Below the pieces are notes generated by a model. That model did not search any database, had not been told where the DNA came from, and saw only the letters and a program-made list of their open reading frames with translations. Source: Xiphophorus maculatus (taxonomy: Eukaryota > Chordata > Actinopteri > Cyprinodontiformes > Poeciliidae). Taken from it: a stretch of DNA of 64,000 nt. Shown piece by piece: positions 46,681 to 60,201 of this stretch. The stretch is taken from NCBI RefSeq assembly GCF_002775205.1, contig NC_036445.1:26392953-26456952 (forward strand), read 5' to 3'. Numbering within the stretch: the first letter of the stretch is position 1; every line of letters begins with the position of its first letter. The translations under genes were made by a program, and so were the position numbers.

Positions 46681-47880
46681 CTTTAGAATTTTAAAATAAT
46701 TTTGACAAAAAAAAAAAAAAAAATCATATTTTTGATGAGCATGCAGAAAAAAAATTTGTTCATTTGCAAAATGAAAAATATTAGAAAATTTTTACTTAAA
46801 AATTCTACTCAAATATATTGCTTTGCTTGTCTTCTTTTAGGAGTTAAAAAGACCTTTTGTTGCTTATACTCATTACCTGTTGCTTCCCATTGTTTATTTT
46901 ATCTGCACAATATTTTCATCTTAGAATCTTTAGAAATTTTATCTATGCCCGTTTTTCTTTTTTTTTTATTCTGCTATGCAGGCAGAATTGCAGCCTTCGT
47001 GACCAGACTGTGTCTCACACCTCAACACTGACGACAGCGCCAGTCATTGGTAAATGTCAAGTCTCATCTGATGGAGCTGGGGTCAAATAAGAGTTCTTCA
47101 ATGTCAATTCTTGACTGAAAGTTGAAGTTTTTTTAGACAGTAAGACACCATGTCATGTTTTAAACATTTATTTTAAGCGGCGTTTTAAAAGCACACGTTG
47201 AAATAAGCGAGGCGTTTCCCTTTACTGATCAAAAATCACAGCGAGTTTTAACAGCAACAATGCCGTGATCTGCAAAGCCGCCTCACTTTTTTAGCATGTG
47301 CGTGACAACGACAAGAGCAACAGATGTTTAAAAGTGGTAAACGTAACAATTATTTTAAAGATTAATCTATCAATTAAATCGATTAAAAGGGTTGTATGGG
47401 ACTGAAACGAAAAAATGAGGATGAACTGGGGAGTGACTTTGGCTAATCTAAATTCTTTCCAGTCTTCTTTGAGCTGTACACGAAATAAGACGCCACTTTG
47501 AAGTCTCAAAAGCAGATGTCTGAGCTGAAGACAGCCGGACACAGCAACAGGGGGCGAGATGTCCTCATCCGTAGCGGTAAAGCAGTTCGGTCATTATTCC
47601 AAATCGTTTGGTGGGGGCACCAGACACCGAAAAGGAGAAACTGGGTCTGCAGAGTTAGATCATATGACGTAATACGGTTTCTGGTCTGCGACTTCCTGCC
47701 AACTGCTACAATTTTCCCACTTCCACTCACAGCTGCCAAAATATAAAGACTTATAGTTTGGCTTTTAAGCAGAAATCTGAGTAAACATCGGCGCCCCCTG
47801 CAGCAAGAAGAGGTCATCTGAGTGGAGGCCCGATGTTTGTGCGAGTCATTTCGCAGGAAAGAAAGAAAGAAAACATGGAG
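46681..47880 (-). other. Presumed rspo2 intron, nothing specific
   Basis: A-run at 46707-46723; AT-rich 46740-46990. No exon or classified repeat. Confidence 0.4.
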
Positions 47881-50000
47881 AATAATTTAGCCAGTGATAT
47901 ACAACAGTTTTGAATCCTTATTGATCCCTCATCAGCAAATGGAGCCTTGCAGTGTGCTGCGGATCCGCGTGGCACCAAAGTTTCATGAGTGTACCGTCAG
48001 CAGCCAGGCGCTGCACGACAATCACACACACGCGGCCGGGGCAGAGAGATGCGCTCCGAAACCACAAGACTCGAAAAGAGATGTGAGCAGCCCCCCTCCG
48101 CGGTCTGCTATCTCCCAACTACTCATCCACACATCTGGGCCTGAGCACGCGGGGGCTCTCTTGCCCCCCACGGGCGGGTAAATGAGGGATAATTAGCTTC
48201 AGTCGACTTTAATGAATGGCTTAATGTTGTGTTTCGTTTCTGATGAGAAAAATATAAAGCCGGGCACTTATCAAAGGGAGGCCCCGCGCCGACGCTCCTG
48301 AGGGCGTGCTGCTGGTGTGGGTCTGTTTGTTATTGTACTTGTTGTATGTCAAAAGGGGGGAAAAGGGGCGCTGCAGGGTGCGGCTTGACATGAGACCGCA
48401 GATCCAGAGATCAGGAAACCTGCTGGGATATACAGTAGCAAATTCGTCATTCGAGCCCGTAAGTTACTACAGATGTGCTCTCTGTTTGTTTTCCCTCAAA
48501 GACAATAACAACCGTGGCGCTCAACTTTAATTTCCACGTCTTCGGCAGCGAGACGAGATCTCCGTAAAGCCTTTGATCCGTCTTATAATTCCCACATGCT
48601 GAGATATAAAGCAGGAAATGTCTCGCAGAGTTATGATAGTCATCCGTCTTAGCCACCGATAAGTGTATTGTGCTCAGCTGATGAAATGTATCATTTTTCA
48701 GCAGACACGAGACCGGGCGCAGATGTACTTGCTCTGCTTAATCTTTGGTAAAAAGCTCCGCTTAAGGCTGTGATATAACTGTCATTACATTTGCACCACT
48801 TTACAATGACACACCACCCACTGTCAAAAGAGTGAACGCCAGTAAAAAGGAACTTTAGTTCGGCACACATAGGCTTCTTACGGCAAACCAGACTCGGTGT
48901 CCACAGTCGAAGTGGAATGAACCGCAAACATTCGCTCAACGAGACTTCACCAATGTTCCCGTGTCCGTGTAAACCGGCACCTCACCAGGATTACCTGTGC
49001 AATTTTAAAAGCACCCCCGTGCCCGCAGTGGATCAAGGCAGGAAATGCAAATCCTGCAATGGAGGTGAATTCCTCCCCCGTGGCATTTAGCAAATATGTG
49101 GAACATTCATTATTTGTTTGAGTGGGGGGTAGGGAGCTGAATCACTGGGATCTATTGGGTATAATGTTAGTCTGGACTTTGAGTAACCGGGGGTCACCCT
49201 CATGGATGATTATGGCATAGGGACTTACCTGGCTCACCCACCTCCCATGTCCATGTAATCCTTGACCAAAAGTTCCCTCCCGCCCCCCGGCCTCCTGCAC
49301 GATACTGCCTGAGCCCTCATTTTAAGGAGGAATAAAACAGTAGTTAACAGCTGTGAAAAGACACGCAGGGATACTGGCTTGCATGCATGCACCCACATTG
49401 CTTTTCTTTGCCCTTTTCTTTCCCTGTAACAAACCTTGTCATAAAAAAGGGGCACAAAGGGGACTGTCTCTTTAAGCTGCCACAGCCCTTCTCAAGTCAA
49501 CCCCTCGAGCTGTCAACATCTCGGAACGATGTTTGCATGCACAATTAAAGCCAGCCCTCCATAAACAGGGGTTGCAGCCGCTCCTTTGCTTAGTCAAAGA
49601 GCTTTTTTTGAAATGGAGTAAAGAGCCAGTAAACTGTGATTACATGCTTGCGTTAGTTGGGGTGTTGCTGCTGAGTTAATAACTCAATGCAGCGTTGTTA
49701 ACTTTCATGAGCTCGCTGAGGAGGAGGAGGGATTGTCGCAAACTCAATAATTCAATGCGGTCCTTAGGTAGACATCTATGTACTATTGCCATTATCACCT
49801 GACTTTAATTGTACTCCACAACAGTTGGATTGGCATTGGGTTGTACGCGCCTGAATTGTAATGTGATTATGATTGTATTGTGCTGAAATGAACTGGACTA
49901 ATATTAATTGAAGTTAGACCTCTAGTTGTTATCTTGGATAGGGTTGCAGTTGCCTTGTAGCAAGAAAGTCCTGGTTTCTCTGTCTGGGGTCTCTCTGCAT
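47881..50000 (-). other. Presumed rspo2 intron; candidate conserved non-coding elements
   Basis: Stretches 48180-48260, 48950-49110 and 49480-49860 are free of recognised repeats and have words such as ATAATTAGCTTC, AATTAAAGCCAGCCC and TGAGTTAATAACTCAAT (a near palindrome). Such sequence is typical of developmental gene introns, but no alignment was possible here. Confidence 0.3.
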
Positions 50001-53000
50001 GGAGTTAGCATGTAAATCCTGTGTGTGTTTAAGTTCTGTTTGATTTTTTTTCTGTGACAAATTGGTGACCTGTTCCGGTTGTACCTTGTTTCTCACCAAA
50101 GGAGATAAGCCCATGGTTTATGTTGTTGGCAAAGATGATACAAGGTAATGGCTCAAACAATGAACAATGTCTGCTGGTTTAGACAAGTGACTAAAACAAG
50201 TCTTTCTTCACAGACCGCCATTATGAACAAAACAATAAACTAATCAGACTTCACTGAAACTCTTCTAAAGGAGCAAAGTAAGAATTGGCAAGCTGGTAAA
50301 ATGATTTTGTATAGTAACGTTAATATCAGTGGGTTGCTTTAAGTCCTTAAAAATAATGAACAAGTTTGTTCGCTTGAGATGATGTTAGCTTTTACAGATT
50401 AGTTAGTGCAACGTTCACATACACTAAATGGTCAAGTCAGTATAGATTGGCTCTTTTTATAATAGTAACATAACGAGTATGAATTGTAGTGTCAGGTTTT
50501 TTTTTTTATCAACAGTCATATTTGACATTACGAGGTCATTTTCCTTGAAGATTTAAACAACACATACAAACCACTTACTTCAATCTAAAATGTCACTTTA
50601 GGTTTTGGGTCATTCTTGGCTACTATTGAAAAACCTTAGAGTTAGATATTTATTAAAGCCTAACCTGATATGATGAATCTTACCTAAATCCCAAGATATT
50701 TTGTTTAATCGACATGGCTCTTTTGACCCTGGACTGAGTTGGCAACATAACCCAAACTGAGTGAGCTTTAACACAACACATTTTAGACTGTGGGAAAGAA
50801 GACATTGTTACACAATAACCAGAAATCAGTTATATCTTCTCCAAGCAGTGTTTGTCTCTGCAGTTTTGTTGAAATACATGCCATAAAATGCATCTATTCC
50901 ATAACGCCACAGAATAGGCTAGAATTGCATAAATCACGTCTCATACGTTCCTGCAGGAAGTTAATCCTCTGTCAAACTGAGAAATAAATCTTGCCAATCA
51001 TATTGTCTCACTTAGGCAAGCATTGAGGTTCATAACCTTTTTGACAAAGTAGGCAAAGACTCTTTTTTTTATTATTTTTCTTTTTTTTGCTTGGGAGAAG
51101 TATTTGTAGAAAAGTGTAAACTCTAGGAGAAAAGGACAAGAGGTTTACCAAAGAAGGTAAAGCAGCTTCGACTAGCTAGTGATTAGCAGATGCTAAATGT
51201 TAATGTGATGTTGCAACAGTGTTTTCGCGAGTCCCAGAAAGCCATGAGCGCCGTAAGCAGTGATCCGAAAAGAAACACATGATTAGCAGTGTGCTAATAG
51301 CATCAAGTCGGGCCATGCCAACTTGTTTCAGCGAGGCTTAGTGTGAGAATCACTACGGCTGCTTTGCTGTGCTCTTTCTGGAATGTATTAACGTGTGTGT
51401 CTCTGTGTGTGCGCGCACTCATAAACTACAGGCTCGGCTCATGATGCGTGCCCTCTGGTCGACCTTGCCTCTGTGCAATTTTAAGTGAGTGGTCTAAATG
51501 GTAGCCTGTGATGTGAAACCACTGAGTAGAATTCCTAAACATTGTTGCAAATGCTGTCTGCTGAAACAGTTGTAAATATTAAAGGCGAATGTTGCCCGAG
51601 CAGGCCTCTACAAATGCCAGCTGGCTATGCAACCTCAATAAACTCTGTCTGATCAGTGATGAGGTGGTCCTTTTCCACATTCGGTACAATGGTGTGTACT
51701 GGGGATCAAAAATACTATCGCGTTTCAAATATCTGTCTTCAACTCTACCCTCTCATCCAAACATGCTTACTTCTTCTCGTTCACAAAAGACTGAGACGCC
51801 GAATGCCAAACCCAAAGCTTCATCACCGCAGTTCAAAAACCAACGGAAGAAATTGGAGCGGCTGTGTCCAAGTTTCAAATTTGGGATATGCATACGAACT
51901 GTGCAAGAGGGTTTGACAGTCGTAACAATGCTAAATAGAGTGATATGGAAATATCAAGACATAAAAATGAGACCATATGTGGCCTGAAAAGACAGATGCT
52001 GTCGACTATGTTCTACATTAGTGTTTTCCACAGAGAGGACACGCACACTGTCCCTCTTTTTCTTTATTTTTTTTTTCCACCATGCCTGAATCCCCATTGT
52101 CTCAGTGAGACTGCACGGGGAACAGAAAAAGGATGTAGAAGGAAATTGTCAAGCACGAGTCTCTTTATGTCTCATCTCTGCACAAGTACTTTCATACCCC
52201 CTCCTTCCCTCTAAAGGAAAATTCAGAAGGAAATCCCTCCTGGTCATGGGGGGCACAACTGTCCCGAAACAAGACCAGCTCTTAACAAGTGGGAAGCCAG
52301 GCTAAGTCCGACAGGCTTAGACACAAAAACAGAGACAGGGGCCATCAGGATCACTCCACAATCCCCGTGCAATGGCGAGTGATGAAGGAATCAAGACGGC
52401 CCGGCTCTTTTTTGTTTTCTTTGATTCCTCGGCTAACTCTCAAACGTGGGTTTTGTTTAGTCTCCTGTGATGACTAAGCGGACTGCGCATATCTTTTGAT
52501 AAAAATAGTATCTTAGTTGACATTGGAAGAAGGAGGGGGGCGAGGGGGCGTTTTTGATGTTCGTAGAGATCCTGTTGCACAGGCACAGAGGTAAAAGCCA
52601 GTGCAGGAAGGGCTTGATCCTCTTTAAGGCCTGCACAGCATCAAACACTTGTCAAACACCAGGCGGACAGACAGCTGAGTGGCTCTGACAGATATGATCA
52701 CAGCTAGGGGCAGCTAAGAGTCACAGCCTGTTGAAGACACAAGTCACACTCTTGTCAATAATACGCCTTCAGTTGACGGGAACGCAAACAGTAGGCCTTG
52801 ACGCATATGGCAGGCATTTTCTTGTTGTGATTAGCTGAGTACGATTACGCCGCAATTTCCACGGTCATCTGAGGGTCTCACCTCTCCGAAGAGAGGTTTG
52901 TAGCATGTCACTAGAATGTAGCATACAGAAACCAACTCAAAGGGATATTTAACCTCCCCTCCTGCTAATCCGGAAGAGTGCTCTCGTAGCTTGTCGGGAT

Positions 53001-53160
53001 CATGCTCTTGAACCCTGCCACTCAGCGGGATGGCGCGTTTATGTTTTGAAAGGATTTGACATGGTACCTGGAATGGCATGAGTGTCATGACATTGACCGG
53101 TTAATCGTGTCCTGAAGTTTTCCTTGGAGAGATATCTCATTCAAACAATGCGGTACTTTA
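50001..53160 (-). other. Presumed rspo2 intron, no exon seen
   Basis: AT-rich in 50000-51600 and mixed composition afterwards, with a short GT/GC run near 51392-51415. Open frames such as 51589-51987 have no domain. Sequence 52680-53090 is repeat-free and might be regulatory. Confidence 0.35.
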
Positions 53161-53560
53161 CGAGAGTATGTATGTCAAATCTTTTCCATGTTTTGGCATG
53201 CTGCAACAATCTTAAAGATCATTTTTAGGACTGTTTTTTTTGTGATGCCACACAAAATAAGTGTGATGGGCAAGAAGAATGATAGATGGGTTTTAAGAAG
53301 ATTTTACAAATAAAAATCTTAAAATGTTGGAAGATTCAAGTCTGGACCGGATCATTCTAAACACATGCAGCGTTCTAATGCTGTTCGCCTGCTGGAAAGT
53401 TAAGCTCCACCAACGTCTCCAATCAACAGGTTTTCTTCAAGGCTAGCATGTATTTAGCTCCATTCATCTTCCCATCAACTCTGACCATCTATCAGTGTTC
53501 ATAAAAAAAAGCATCCCCCACCATGATGCTGTCATCGCTGTGTCTGGCCAATGAGACGAT
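53160..53560 (-). mobile_element. Decayed Tc1 element, minus strand
   Basis: ATTTAGCTCCATTCATCTTC at about 53452 and CATCCCCCACCATGATGCTG near 53512 are reverse complements of Tc1 transposase sequence. The 5' part (53172-53300) resembles a Tc1 terminus. Broken throughout. Confidence 0.6.
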
Positions 53561-56500
53561 GAGATTAGTTTTTTCACCACTTACATTATGTTCTAATTGT
53601 CCAAAGAAGTTTTATGAAATACTGGGATTGCGCTCAGTTCTCATCTCTCTTCAGTGCTGCGTCTGGATTTCTCTCGTATATTTTCAACCGGGCCTATCAG
53701 CGAACAGAAGTAGGAGTTGTGAACAATGGTGCTGATTTTCTGCCCTGTTTTATAATTGTAGTTCGGCAATGGCGGCAGATGAAGCGAACAAAGATGTTCA
53801 GTGCGTTTTGGCCACGCTTCCAAATATTGAATAAACATTAACAAGGCACTCAGCCATCTCGTTCGACTCAGCAATTTTCTCTCCGCAGTAGAGGATGGTT
53901 GTTTACAGCGCAGGTGATTTCCGGTGAGCTTCTTCGAGTTGAACATGGCGCATTGCATACGTCATGGCCAAATGCTAGCAATTGGATAAAATTTGAAACT
54001 CCACACCTCCAGCAAGCAATCGTTTCTCAATACCTGGTCTTCTGTACAAAGCAGAGCGATGAACAAAGGCTGTCATTTTAAGTCATTCTAAAGTACGCAT
54101 ATCGAAATAGTAAAATACTCTAAACTTGCTTTGAGTCAAGCTGCAATAAGTCAGAGCTTTTGCTAGTCAAGAGGGGTGTGTTAAAGATATGTCTTTCATG
54201 CAGTGACAAATTGTGTTAAGGTCAGAAATGTGCAAATTCCTCGTTACATCACCTTGTGTTGTGCTTTTTCATACTGATGATAGTGCAGCAGTCTTCAGAA
54301 CTTTTAGGCTGGCTCTGGCCTCTACTTACCACCGTAATGGCGGTGGTGTGAGTCAACACCCCCTGTATTTATCACTGTCAGTGCACAAAAAACACCCAGA
54401 AGCATAAGCAGGCGAGGGCCAGCAGGCCTGTACTTGAATGTTTGTTGTGTCTGTATGTCTGCACAGTGGGTCCAGTCTCACTGCTATGAGTGGGTCAACA
54501 GCCCTCACTGGGAATGACCGGCTGTAATTAAAAGCTGCGATGTCTCTAATAAAGACAGCCTCAAGAGATAGAGAAATGGAGGAAAGGGATGTGGGAAGAG
54601 GAGCTCCTGATGGCTCAGCCAGAGCAACTGTTCACCAGATGTTTTCAGGCTCCCCTGTTTGACTCCACGCCTTTCTTCTTTTCTCCTCTCGCCAGACCAC
54701 TGGTGAGGGAGCACTGCAGTGCCCGAAAAAGCGTCTCCATGAGACGCGTACCTCCAAAAACCCGTTCTTCTGTGGCATGCACATTGTTGTCCCGGGCCAA
54801 GCACAATGATACGCGATACACAAGCAGGCGCGTGTCATCCGAGTGCGAGACCGGGGGGAAAGACGAAACAAACCGGGCTGAGGAAGGGAGCAGATAATGT
54901 GGCGACTTCTTCTGCTTGTGGGGCCTCTTTAAATATTTGCCGGTGTCTGTTACATGTTTCTCACATTCTGGTTTTGTGGATGTCTGTGTGCATGTGCATC
55001 CTCATCTGTCTGGCGTGTTGCAGATGGGGAGATGAAAAGATTCGCAGGCCCACAGGAGAGCTGGCAGCAGCTCTGGACTGGAGGTCTGGCAGACAGAAAG
55101 AGGAGGTACAATGAGCCCACTCCAACCATCTCCGCTTATCTAAATACAACGCGAGGACTTCCGATACGGGGGCCTGCTTCAAGCTACGATTAGTCCAACG
55201 AGGAAACTTGACTTACTGTCAACTTTAATCTGTTCCAGTTCAGGAAAAATACAAGTAGACCATCAATACATTCCCGAAATCAAAACAAAGTACCTCGTCT
55301 TAATGAGCAGGAATAAGTTTTAGTATCAATTTTACAACGAAACTGTTCTGTTTAAACCAATCAGCCGGTGGATTTAAAAGAAGACATGTTCGACGACCCC
55401 ACATATCTCCTTTGGTCAACTCCGCTTTGTGAAACATCAATCATCGACACAGCTGGAAGTCTGGATTGGAGCGTTTTATTAAAAATTTCGAGCACACTTC
55501 AAAGATCTTCGCGCAGGCTGTTGCAGCCCTTCCTTGTAAATACTGCATTACTATTGCTGTAAAAAATCAAATAAAATCACAGGGTAAATGTCTTCATTTG
55601 CCCGTGAAGGAAACGTCTGGTGAATGTTGGCTTTACATCTCTGACCGTGTCATGGCCAAGATCAGCGTGCACGCTGCACAGTGGCATGGGGGCGAAGTCG
55701 ACCCTGTTTCTGGGTCATGACAACAAGAAAACAGCCCGCTTTGACTGTTCTGGTTCTTTCCTTCTCTTGGACCGATTTGTTTTCGACTCTATGTCTTATG
55801 TTTTACGGTTGTTGATGCTGGCTCATACGCCTTAATTCCTCTTCCAGAGGATGACAAGTGAAGTCTCAAACACCCTTCCAGAGTCCCTCATCTTCATTAA
55901 AGTCACATTTAGAGCGTAGAACCAAACAACTTTATGTCTCCCAACTGAGCAATGAATGATTTACCTCAAGTCTCTTTTTTTTACTTCACATTGTAGTTGC
56001 GGAGTATCTGCAGTGGTAAACACAATCTGCATCAGCAGCGTAAGCTGCACTATTAGAATATCTGCGGCTAAGCCGATAGCGATAACATCAACAGGGAGTT
56101 GATCATCCGAACGGTGAAGATGAGCCTACAAAAGGCAGCACCAGAAAGCGACCACTCAATCAGGCCCAGTGATCTAAACGCATCCTTCCCTCGCACCCCT
56201 CCTCTTTCTTCCTGCTTGGAAACGACCAGATGACAATAATGTGGAGAATGGAGCCCTGGTGAGTGCGGCTAACCCCTCCTCTGCTACCTCCCTCCACCCC
56301 ACGGTCTTTGAAAGGCATCCACATGTTTATGGCTCATGCCTGTGGTATGACGATGGATTCTCCATGCAAGAGCCAACGGGATCATGGGGTGTTTCAAAAA
56401 AAATTGCCCTCTGAAGACAGTTGCTGTCAAAATGGCAGCAGCGATATTTATTTTGGTCAGAGAGCAGAGGCACCTAGCGGGAAGTTAATCAGGGAACCCA

Positions 56501-57035
56501 CTCCCGTTCCTCACGGTCTCCAGCATCATAAACTCCCTACCCTGCTCACTAAAGTGAGGAATATACCCAGAGCAGAGGCGAATGCTTGTAGTTCTATCGC
56601 AATGAAAGATTTAACACTGGCACATGGCAAGAAGCTGAAAACAAAATCCAAATGTTTGGTTTTAGGCCATCTCCGCAAAGCCCAGATAGGAACATAGATT
56701 ATCAGTTCGACATAGTTGTAAAAATATAAAACTTGCACACTTGGATGCACATAGTGAGAGGACAGTAGTGGTTGGGGTAGCTTCCAGTCTGTCTGTGAAG
56801 TGACCTTGACTAAACCCTTTACAAACAATATTTGAAGCAAAACACTGCAGTTATGAAACCCTTTCTATAGTTTTGATCTATTTTCAACTTATTCTGAGCT
56901 GAAATGTCAAAGACTTATATGGGAAGAGTTACAAACTCCCCCCATCCTAAGCAATGGAAGATGAGCATTTTTTACTGAAGACTTTGCTGAGGAGGTGTAA
57001 GTGCTGAGTCAGATAGGCAGATATCTGACGAAGCT
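53561..57035 (-). other. Presumed rspo2 intron, no exon seen
   Basis: Unique sequence of mixed composition with many short open frames on both strands (for example 56263-56697, 144 codons). None shows a recognised domain. No R-spondin cysteine motifs were found on the minus strand. Confidence 0.35.
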
Positions 57036-57039
57036 ATGT

Positions 57040-57760
57040 GTTGTAAGAAAAGAGTTGTTAGCCGGTTCAAGAAGCTTCCTAAATCTAAATTTTCCCACGA
57101 AGCCATCTATTTTGTGAAATTGAAATGTAACGATGGTCAAATACTTGAAATTTAGTTCCATCAAACAACAGAAACCCACAGTCTTTGCCCCAGAGTGCAT
57201 TTGGAAGTTGCGATCTCGATTCTTGTGTTGTTCTTTCTTAATCTCCGTATGGCCTTTCAGCTCATGTTGGTAAAGAACTCAATTTACTGTGGATAGTGGC
57301 ACTGTCTTACTACCTCTAACGAGATTCTTCATAAAGGTTTCTGCTTTTATTATTTCATTGGTCAGCACATTTGGACCAAAAACATTCATCTCTGGGACAC
57401 AGAACCCGTCTCCTTATCGTCAAGGAGGTCGTTTCCTCCTTGACGGTCTCCATTAAGTGTCTTCACTTGATGGATGGTATAAACAAAGTATAGAACATTG
57501 TTTCTATACTTGTTTTATTGTTTGAATAGATAAATCAGCCACATTCAGGCATCTGGAAATTATAGCAAAGGATGAAGCAGACTTGTGTTGGTCCACAATT
57601 CTCTTCCTGACATCTTACTTCATTTTCTTTTTTTCACAATGTCACACAAGGTAGCAGTATGTTTGAGGCATACCTTCAAATCCTTTGGTGAAGCTCAAAT
57701 TTGAAACATATTCCTTGCATACTAAACCATCGCATCATCTCCATGTAGATAAAAGACACT
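57040..57760 (-). mobile_element. Sleeping-Beauty-like Tc1 remnant, minus strand
   Basis: Reading + strand: AAGCCATCTATTTTGTGAA, TAACGATGGTCAAATA, AGTCTTTGCCCCAGAGTGCA, TTTCAGCTCATGTTGG and CATCTCTGGGACACAGAACC. These are reverse complements, in order, of a Sleeping-Beauty-type Tc1 transposase gene, from the catalytic core (left) to the N-terminal DNA-binding region (right). Multiple indels, including a local inverted duplication at 57405-57445. Family recognised from memory. Confidence 0.65.
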
Positions 57761-57832
57761 TTACTCTTAGAGCAAACATTTGATTTAGATAAACAAATAA
57801 AAGATCTAAAACTCAATGGCTAGAAAAAGATA

Positions 57833-57856
57833 ATCCATCCATCCATCCATCCATCC
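57833..57856. repeat. (CCAT)5-6 microsatellite
   Basis: Tandem ATCC units directly upstream of a common fish repeat segment. Confidence 0.9.
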
Positions 57857-58055
57857 GCAGGGCAACACAGAGACATACAGGACAAACAACCATGCACACA
57901 CACACTCACACCAGGGAGAATTTAGAGAGACCAATTAACCTAACAGTCATGTTTTTGGACTGTGGGAGGAAGCCGGAGTACCCGGAGAGAACCCACGCAT
58001 GCACAGGGAGAACATGCAAACTCCATGCAGAAAGACCCGGGGTCGGGCATCGATC
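57857..58055 (+). repeat. Interspersed repeat (GGAGAACATGCAAACTCC type)
   Basis: Contains GGACTGTGGGAGGAAGCCGG, ACCCACGCATGCACAGGG and GGAGAACATGCAAACTCCAT, a very widespread fish retroelement 3' segment preceded by (ATCC)n. No coding capacity. Confidence 0.7.
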
Positions 58056-58299
58056 ATTTTAATCAAGATTTTTATTTTTATCTTTTCTTCAAAAATGCAG
58101 CATATCAAGATATGATCACAACTACAGCAGGTATTTATATATTGGAAGACTTGCAAAGCAACTCTATGTAGCTTTGTTTTCTTTTCCAAAGACAAACAAG
58201 AATTCCAAAATATTCTGCCTCAATAGATTTCACAATATTGTACACCGAGCCACGCGTTGCTTTTACTTCACAACCAGATTTAGGGGGAATTTTTTCTTT

Positions 58300-58745
58300 A
58301 AATGATTATGTAATGTAAGCTGTCATAGTGGGAGGCACTGGCATGTGACACTGACCAATCAGACACCACCCTGGACCCTGTGCCCACAGCCAAGCCTCTG
58401 CTGCTGGTCGAATGAGGCAGAGTGCCTTTTAGGTTCCTTCTTACCAGCTACTGTGTCAGCCCCTATGGAGAGGCCTTATTAAATGAAGATTAAGCTGTGG
58501 CTCCATCAGTCACAATAGGTTGCAGTGAGGGCCACAAATAATCACTTTGACAGGGTGGCGGCCAATTAGTGCTCTCCTTCTGTCCTGGGAAAACACTTCT
58601 TGCTCCACTCCCGCTGGTGGGAAGAACTGAGCCGGATTGTCTGTGATATTAGCCGGGCCAGAGATCACTGTTAATCACCACCTGTCATTCCACAGTGGCA
58701 GAAATCGGAGCGGGACCCGCCAGCCGTGAAACAGCTCTCTCATTC
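58300..58745 (-). other. Candidate conserved non-coding element in the presumed rspo2 intron
   Basis: Repeat-free sequence with motifs such as AATGAAGATTAAGCTGTGG, CAATTAGTGCTCTCC and TGTTAATCACCACCTGTCA (E-box-like CACCTG). Inferred only from texture. Confidence 0.3.
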
Positions 58746-59720
58746 AGAAGTTTTGAGTTCATTTAAAGCCTGAACGTGACTCGTGAAAATTTAAGAACGC
58801 ACGGGGTTGGCTCACGTTTGTTGTTCGCTGGAAACAGTCGCTGATGAAATGACAGGGGCGCAAATTTATTCTGTTCAAAGTGTCAGACGTTTTTCTCCCC
58901 GTGTGGAGAAAAAGTAGTTCTAACCTCCGCACCACGCTGCACTGTGTGCCATTTTGCTGACATGAGAACACGGTCCATCAATTAGGCTCAAGTTAAAAGT
59001 CTGTGTTTGTTTAATTCGAAAAAAAAAGAAACAAGTTTGATGTAAGAAGGCTGCATCTGACAAAAAGGAAATCCAGAAATGTGTTTGGGTGTCGGATTTC
59101 CAAGCTAAACACTGGCCACGCTCCGATGTGATCATGCTGTGAGTAATTAAAATGCTCAGAAGTGAGTGGCATCTTTCGCCAGGGCTTAAACCCCGTTGGC
59201 ATGGTTAGATTAAACAGCACAATTGCATAACACATGGTCCGACACATGCGTGAGCGTCCGCTGTGCGCCTGTGTGCTAGGCCTGCCAGGAGGCAGGAGTT
59301 GCTGACGTGGTGATTTCTCGGTTTCCTCCAAAGCGGATCGCGCGTCCTTTTAGAGACGCGGCCAGATGGTCGGCATGCGGCGAGATCGAGGATGTCCGCA
59401 CCGACCAGCAAGACTGGCTGTGGACAGAATTCACCAACCAAATTCTTCTCACGTTCCATCTGGGGACATCATTAGGTGCAAAGTAAATACAAAATATATG
59501 AAAAATGGTCGGGGGTGACTGAAACACAGTGTTTGACTAATGAAACCTTTACTTATTTAAGCAAAATTAAAAAAAAAAAAAAAACAAGGTAATGATGCGA
59601 TGCATCACAACATTGATATTCATAAATGCTGATGAATATCAACATTGATGTTCTCAGACCAGACTGCAGACTTTTCTCCAGTAATGCCTACAAGAGGCCC
59701 ACCTTTCATTGATGTCAATT
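58746..59720 (-). other. Presumed rspo2 intron, no exon seen
   Basis: Mixed composition; an A-run at 59568-59584. Minus-strand open frames at 59011-59527 overlap in three frames and have no domain. Confidence 0.4.
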
Positions 59721-59724
59721 GGCC

Positions 59725-60201
59725 TTAAAGTTGCAGTATGTAACTTTTTCAAAAATATATTTTTTTTATATATTTGTTGAAACTATGTGGTGACAGAATA
59801 GTATGAGACACATCATCTGTGAAAAATTTTTTTTAGCTCATCTGATGTCCCCAGTGCTAACTGGAAACAACCAATCAGAGCCAGGAGGAGGGTCTTAGAG
59901 CTGACAATCATGATTGTGAGCACGCTGCTCATCCCTCCAGCAGATAAGCTTTGTTTTCTGGAGCGGTGAGTTGCTTCTCCGTCATTAGCACATTGAGCAA
60001 CACGTACACGAGGTTGACTGGCAGCACTAAGACCCTCCTCTTGGCTCTGATTGGTTGTTTTTGATTGCATTTCTTCAGACGGCCACTGGGAGAAGGTGGA
60101 GGAGATCGATTTTGTCCCCAGATCATCTGTTGCAGCAAAGGGACAGTTGTAGATATGTAGAAAACCATATTTGTTATGAAAGCTACATACTGCAGCTTTA
60201 A
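59725..60201. mobile_element. TTAA-flanked MITE, 477 bp, with internal 33-bp inverted repeats
   Basis: Left end TTAAAGTTGCAGTATGTAAC and right end GCTACATACTGCAGCTTTAA are complementary with two mismatches, and TTAA marks both borders as in piggyBac-like elements. Inside, 59866-59898 and 60027-60059 are a second inverted repeat (AACAACCAATCAGAGCC / complement) with one mismatch over 33 bp. No open frame of note. Confidence 0.88.

Noticed and set aside
57833..57856. Short tandem units considered as CRISPR or satellite
   Set aside because: Simple (ATCC)n; no spacers, and CRISPR arrays are not expected in animal DNA.
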